Below, piece by piece: positions 12,765-14,352 of a stretch of 14,352 nucleotides of DNA (position 1 is the stretch's first letter; every line of letters starts with the position of its first letter). The stretch is from Clostridia bacterium (GTDB lineage Bacteria; Bacillota; Clostridia; Lutisporales; Lutisporaceae). The position numbers were made by a program, and so were the translations under genes. The notes below the pieces were generated by a model that was given only the letters and a program-made list of their open reading frames with translations, did no database searches and had not been told where the DNA came from. The stretch is from assembly GCA_029256365.1 (NCBI GenBank), contig JAQSYB010000011.1:1-14352 (forward strand), read 5' to 3'.

Positions 12765-13481
12765 TTAAATGAGCTGCTCCAAAGCGTGTAGATTCTTAAT
12801 GATTATCTTCTTGTTGCCCTCAAATTCTAGTATTCCTTCATCCTGCATTGCTGCAAGCTTTCTACTGATTGTTTCTCGGGTGGTGCCAATGTAATTCCCC
12901 ATTTCCTCTCGGTTCAGGGGAAGCTCAAGAATTACACCATCTACAGCCTTTTTTCCGCTTTCCTTTAAAAAGCCAATCAGCATGGATGCAATCCTAGTCT
13001 CAATATCTTTGGTATTCAGATTCTGTACCAGCATTTCAAGTTTTATTAGTCTATCATGTAATGACTCTAAAATTTTCAAAGTGATATCTGGGTTTTTCTT
13101 TATAATTGAATCAAAATGCTGTTTGGAAACTGTGCATAGGCTTGTATCCTCCAAGGCAGCAGCGTTAAACTCCATCTTTGTCATCTTAAGCAGGCTTAGC
13201 TCACCTATAAAGTCTCCTTCATTCAAAATATATAATATTTGCTCTTTGCCATCTCTGCTATAGGTATATATTTTTACTCGACCTGAGTTTACGATATATA
13301 ATCGATCAGATATCTGGCCTATCTCAAATATTGTTTGCCCTTTTGTATAATGCTTTCTCTCTATATTATCTACGATATCCCCGAGCAATTGATCATTTAA
13401 CTCAGAAAACAGATTCACTTTTTTGGCACAGTAATCACCAGCACTTCTATGCTTGCATTTATTACAAGACGCACAACCCAT
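12765..13481 (-). CDS. Crp/Fnr family transcriptional regulator with N-terminal cysteine cluster
   Basis: This is a 238-residue protein with the full Crp/Fnr layout: an N-terminal extension with C3, C6, C9 and C18, a cyclic-nucleotide-binding-type beta barrel (about 22-125), a dimer helix (about 130-155), and a winged helix-turn-helix (about 185-232, LNREEMGNYIGTTRETISRK). The cysteines, plus C116 near the FNR C122 position, suggest an O2- or NO-sensitive Fe-S cluster, though spacing differs from E. coli FNR. The recognition helix has R202, E203 and R207, equal to CRP R180, E181 and R185, which contact GTGA. Four such operators are in this window, so this is the likely local activator (HcpR-like role by context). 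GGAGGAG lies 6 nt before the ATG. One operator sits between it and fprA, so it may regulate itself. Confidence 0.92.
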   Translation of the reverse strand: MGCASCNKCKHRSAGDYCAKKVNLFSELNDQLLGDIVDNIERKHYTKGQTIFEIGQISDRLYIVNSGRVKIYTYSRDGKEQILYILNEGDFIGELSLLKMTKMEFNAAALEDTSLCTVSKQHFDSIIKKNPDITLKILESLHDRLIKLEMLVQNLNTKDIETRIASMLIGFLKESGKKAVDGVILELPLNREEMGNYIGTTRETISRKLAAMQDEGILEFEGNKKIIIKNLHALEQLI

Positions 13482-13511
13482 TTGCTACTCCTCCAAAAAA
13501 CTTCTTATTAT

Positions 13512-13554
13512 TGTGATTGAAATCATATTTTATTTGACACACTTATATTATAAT
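13512..13554 (+). promoter_or_regulatory. Class II CRP/FNR-type promoter of fprA
   Basis: The operator TGTGA-TTGAAA-TCATA (13512-13527) is centred at 13519.5. A perfect TATAAT lies at 13549-13554, giving a predicted start at 13561 and an operator at exactly -41.5. The -35 position is TATTTT. The operator also lies upstream of the divergent crp/fnr gene (start codon at 13481). Confidence 0.75.
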
Positions 13555-13600
13555 TGACTTATAAACAAATGAAAACAGACATATATAAGGAGTGGATATT

Positions 13601-14352
13601 ATGAGTTTTAAAATCAATGATGGTGTAAAATGGGTAGGAAAAATTGACTGGGAACTTCGAACCTTCCATGGAGAAGAGTATTCAACACATAGAGGCTCAA
13701 GCTACAATTCATATTTGGTGCAGGATGAGAAAACTGTTTTGATTGATACGGTATATACTCCTTTTGCGAAAGAATATGTTGCAAATCTAAAAAAAGAAAT
13801 TGATCTAAATAAAATAGATTATATCATTATAAATCACGCTGAACCCGATCACAGCGGTGCGTTACCAGAATTAATGAGAGAAATACCAAACACCCCAATA
13901 TACTGCACAGCCAATGCAGTAAAGTCCATAAAGGGACATTACCATCAGGATTGGAACTTTGTTGAGGTGAAAACTGGTGATAAGCTGAACATCGGCAGCA
14001 AGGACTTCGTGTTTATTGAAGCAAGAATGCTTCACTGGCCAGATACAATGTTTAGCTACCTGACAGGAGACAACATACTGTTCAGCAACGATGCCTTCGG
14101 TCAGCATTATGCTTCCGAGCTTATGTATAATGATTTGGTGGACCAAGCAGAATTGTTCCAAGAGGCGATTAAATATTATGCAAATATATTGACCCCCTTC
14201 AGCAAGCTAGTTGAGAAAAAAATTGAAGAGGTAGTCGCTTTAAATGTTCCTGTAAGTATGATTTGCCCAAGTCACGGTATTATTTGGAGAGAGAATCCTC
14301 TGCAAATAGTAACTCAGTATATGGAATGGGCGAAGGACTATCAAGAAAATCA
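13601..14352 (+). CDS. fprA: Flavodiiron protein (FprA-type NO/O2 reductase), partial
   Basis: The first 250 residues are present; the C-terminal flavodoxin domain lies beyond the window. The visible part is the metallo-beta-lactamase-like di-iron domain with every ligand in place: H79-x-E81-x-D83-H84 (NHAEPDHSG), H145 (MLHWPDTM), D164 (FSNDAFGQHY) and H225 (CPSHGIIW). Flavodiiron proteins reduce NO to N2O and/or O2 to water in the cytoplasm of anaerobes, receiving electrons through FMN from rubredoxin or an F420/NADH system. AAGGAG precedes the ATG by 8 nt. It is divergent from the Crp/Fnr regulator and has a class II operator, so it is probably induced by the same signal. NO versus O2 preference cannot be told from this fragment. 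Confidence 0.96.
   Translation, partial: MSFKINDGVKWVGKIDWELRTFHGEEYSTHRGSSYNSYLVQDEKTVLIDTVYTPFAKEYVANLKKEIDLNKIDYIIINHAEPDHSGALPELMREIPNTPIYCTANAVKSIKGHYHQDWNFVEVKTGDKLNIGSKDFVFIEARMLHWPDTMFSYLTGDNILFSNDAFGQHYASELMYNDLVDQAELFQEAIKYYANILTPFSKLVEKKIEEVVALNVPVSMICPSHGIIWRENPLQIVTQYMEWAKDYQEN

Noticed and set aside
13534..13565. A sigma-A promoter for fprA made of TTGACA and TATAAA
   Set aside because: The spacer would be 20 bp, which is too long; with the better TATAAT it would be 9 bp, too short. The class II model fits exactly.

Overview
The window looks like chromosomal DNA from an anaerobic, endospore-forming member of the Clostridia. It is AT-rich, has strong AGGAGG-type ribosome binding sites, and carries a GerA-family germinant receptor cluster, an anaerobic CO-dehydrogenase-family (CooS) enzyme and the start of a flavodiiron protein. 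The genus cannot be fixed from this stretch; an Alkaliphilus/Clostridium-like organism is a guess. No rRNA, tRNA, CRISPR array, insertion sequence or phage gene was seen.

Layout. 1-1557 (minus): a MATE efflux transporter cut by the window edge, preceded by its MarR-family regulator with twin operators. 1749-5192: a hemerythrin-like protein and a CooS-family enzyme (both minus), then a divergent ScdA/RIC-type di-iron repair protein (plus). 5198-5299: two large palindromic hairpins sharing the core GGTGCC(A/T)GGCACC. 5328-6203 (minus): a response regulator with a degenerate GGDEF-like domain. 6492-10521 (plus): a four-gene germinant receptor cluster in the order A-C-small-B. 10553-10774 (minus): a DUF1653 protein. 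10859-11834 (minus): a second RIC-like hemerythrin protein followed by a tiny Cys-rich reading frame with an in-frame UGA and a SECIS-like hairpin. 11937-12638 (minus): a secreted helical-repeat protein. 12765-13481 (minus): a Crp/Fnr-family regulator. 13601-end (plus): flavodiiron protein FprA, truncated by the window edge.

How it fits together. Four promoters (hemerythrin, RIC1, RIC2, FprA) each carry a (T/A)(G/A)TGA-N6-TCA(C/T)(A/T) palindrome centred exactly 41.5 bp upstream of the start predicted from a perfect or near-perfect TATAAT box, and none has a good -35 box. This is the geometry of class II CRP/FNR activation. The Crp/Fnr protein in the window has an N-terminal cysteine cluster (C3, C6, C9, C18) and CRP-type DNA-contact residues (R202, E203, R207) that suit a GTGA half-site. 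The inferred system is a local, redox- or NO-responsive regulon for nitrosative/oxidative stress: NO or O2 reduction by FprA, iron-centre repair by the two RIC-like proteins, and O2/NO/iron binding by the hemerythrin.

The CooS-family enzyme lies inside this set. It lacks one canonical cysteine ligand of the Ni,Fe C-cluster (Glu instead) and probably a proton-wire histidine. It is therefore more likely a hybrid-cluster enzyme of the CooS-V type, acting on hydroxylamine or a related species, than a CO dehydrogenase. The tiny UGA-containing gene sits directly downstream of RIC2 with no terminator between them, so it may be a selenoprotein of the same stress operon, or a nonsense-broken relic.
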